From assembly GCA_000499405.2 (NCBI GenBank), contig HG738137.1, positions 11,592,121 to 11,656,120 of the forward strand: DNA of 64,000 nt, written 5' to 3'. The notes below the pieces were generated by a model. The model was not told where the DNA came from, searched no databases, and worked only from the letters and a program-made list of their open reading frames with translations. Below are positions 61,856-64,000 of this stretch, one piece after another; position 1 is the stretch's first letter; every line of letters starts with the position of its first letter. This DNA comes from Onchocerca volvulus (Eukaryota; Nematoda; Chromadorea; Rhabditida; Onchocercidae). A program made the position numbers and the translations under genes.

Positions 61856-64000
61856 GCGATTTTGCGATAAAAGAAATTTGTATACAAATTTCTTCTAGTC
61901 AATATTATTATTATCATATTTAAGATTAATTAGGTAAATGATTGAAAAAAGTTAATTGTATTATAGCAAACAAATTATTTGTATTAAAGTTAGCTGAAAA
62001 TTACGGGACGTTCAGGAATCATTCAGAAAAGTTTGTTGTTTGTAAAAAATTTTCCCTTAATTTCAAATATTTGAATTGATGTCACTTTCGGAGATTTGTG
62101 AAAATTTTATGAAAGAATTATTTTGTTAACATATTATGCCTATATAAACAGAAAAGTTTTTTTTTTTTTTTTTTTTTTTTTGCACAAATTCGTCTGTTAT
62201 TTTGTGTTGTCAATTCTTGACACAACAAATCTTACCAAATATTAGCAGAAGTACGGATGTAAACATCTGAATTCAAGATTAGAATCCGAATTTTAGATTA
62301 ATTAGGTAAATGATTAGAATCCGATTTCTGTGCAAATTAATGAAATTTTGAAGTTTGAGAGATTTGAATTTTCAACAATATCAATTATGATTATTTAATT
62401 CAGTTTTTGTGCATATTTTATGAGTATATTTGAAAATAATTTTAATTGCATAATTTCTTTTTTTTTTTCGCGCATTTGGAAATTTCAACACTTATTGGAA
62501 ACCTTCAATTAGGATTTTTATGAGATTTTCTATTGAAGAAATATTGAATTATTAAAGTGCTGCTTTAGCAGTAATATTTTTTCTTCTTTTTTTTTTTGAT
62601 GTATAGTTCAAGAAATATAAAAAAAGAAAAGAATATGAATATTCACTGCAAATGTGCTAGGAAAGGCCAAGAATGATGGAAATGAGCCTAGTCTTCGCAA
62701 TTATTTCTGTCTCACTCAGCGAATTTCCTCATGTTATCACATTTCCTCTTCTATTGCTTCCGTCAAATTTTATATTGAAAAAAAGTTTTTGTCCATATAA
62801 AAAAATCAAAGATATTTTATTTGCGATAAATAAAAGTATTATTAAGCCTGGCCTGATCATTAGCAATAATATTATTTGCCATAAAGAAAAGGTCCACAAA
62901 AAAAAAAGAGGAATGCTAGGGTTTTGTTCCCAGTTTGTTATTAATTACTTCATAATATTATAGTTTCGAATCTTTTATTAATTGGATAATTGACATCTGA
63001 ACTAAGCAATTCCAAAAATAACCAAAAAATTGCATTTTTGAACATTTTCCTTCGTGGCATTATATTGCATGTCAATTTTTTGAATTGTTTTGCAAAAATG
63101 TAAGAAAATATTTCCATTTGGTAGCAAAAAGACAAGAAAAATGAAATAATGCCAGTTTCCATTTTCAATATAATATATGATTGATTTGTGAATGTCAAAA
63201 AGGAATTGCAATGTTAGCTCTTTGAATTTTTGAAAGGAATTTCATTTTTTTACTTTTGAAAATTATCAAACTTACTGTGAAAAATTATTGAAAAATTATT
63301 GAATTTGTGTTTTTGAAAATTATTAAACTCACTTTTTTTTTTTTTTTGGAAAAAAACTATAGGAAATTATTAAACATGTTGCAATTATTTATTCATGATT
63401 TGTGTGTTTTTTTTTTCTTTGTTAATAAGGCCATTAATTGAACGATTTCTCAGTAATTTTGGAAATTTGATCCCAATCTTTATTTATTGATCATTCTTAA
63501 CTTTTAATTACATGATCATAAATTTGACCATGAAATTTATTGTGCCATAAATGTGGTTTTTTCTTTTTCATATAAAGATCATTCAGTTAAACTTTTTGGT
63601 CAATTCATTTTGGTCGTATATTTTTGTCTTTAAAATAAACAATAATAAACAACATACCTGATCGCTATTAGCTTCATTCCTTATTTAAATTTTGTTTTTA
63701 TTGATATTTATTGTAAATTTTGTTATTATTAATGCATCTAAGCTTTTTCATCATTTTTCAACAATTTTTATATCGCAAAAATTATATTGTGCCAAATAAA
63801 TGTGAAATAATTCGGAAACTAAGTTTAATGGTTTTTTTTTCTTTTAAACTAATTTACTTCTTAATATTTCTATATTTAAATTTTAAGCCTTATATTTAGA
63901 AGCTTAATTGCTCCGCTCTTAAGAGCGAAAGCATCAGTACGAAGAGAAATAATAAAACACTTTATTCATTAAGTTGTTTTCCCTAGTTAAACAACTTAAT
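61856..64000. other. 3' flank of the kinase gene and spacer, non-coding
   Basis: Contains long T runs (for example 62158-62180) and no supported exon. The right end carries a 14-bp palindrome at 63914-63927 and a 12-bp inverted repeat at 63968-64000. Confidence 0.6.
63914..64000. repeat. Palindrome and inverted repeat at the window edge
   Basis: CGCTCTTAAGAGCG (63914-63927) is a perfect palindrome. ATTAAGTTGTTT (63968-63979) and AAACAACTTAAT (63989-64000) are perfect inverted arms with a 9-nt loop. It may be the end of a structured element that continues past the window. Confidence 0.7.

Overview
The window is AT-rich eukaryotic DNA, most likely from a nematode. The evidence is intron-rich protein genes with short T-rich 3' splice sites, start codons that lie 18-75 nt downstream of unpaired 3' splice sites (the pattern of spliced-leader trans-splicing), and predicted proteins that match animal families. 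The kinase looks most like nematode DKF-1. Very long A/T homopolymers (up to 40 T) and many small satellites are scattered through introns and spacers. The species cannot be named from sequence alone; a clade III (spirurid-like) nematode is a guess.

Layout. 1-2.5 kb: upstream spacer. 2.5-21.3 kb (+): an FHOD-family formin with 26 coding exons and a second, internal first exon of 485 codons. 21.3-23.3 kb: convergent spacer with a near-perfect hairpin. 23.3-25.9 kb (-): an ELL-associated factor (EAF) gene, 8 exons. 25.9-27.7 kb: divergent spacer with repeats. 27.7-33.5 kb (+): Sac1 phosphoinositide phosphatase, 16 exons. 34-48.5 kb: a repeat-rich, duplicated region with two practically identical copies of an intron-containing, divergent histone H2B gene (-), arrays of a 23-24/47-bp repeat, two decayed copies of a coiled-coil gene, and a small spliced plus-strand gene whose 3' half lies inside the duplication. 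50.84 kb: tRNA-Met(CAT). 55.0-61.9 kb (+): protein kinase D (DKF-1-like), 16 exons. 61.9-64 kb: spacer ending in palindromes.

The four large genes (actin nucleator, elongation cofactor partner, PI4P phosphatase, DAG-activated kinase) are conserved single-copy-type genes and show no sign of being one pathway. Sac1 and PKD both touch Golgi PI4P/DAG signalling, but linkage here is probably accidental. The accessory part is 34-48.5 kb: a segmental duplication with a 99.8%-type identity core and diverged flanks. It carries an H2B variant that lacks the usual C-terminal ubiquitin-acceptor lysine and one acidic-patch glutamate, next to satellite arrays whose units resemble E2F and forkhead sites.

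All exon models were built by reading splice sites and phases by eye against remembered family sequences; no search was run. Phases agree across every junction of the four large genes, which is the main support.
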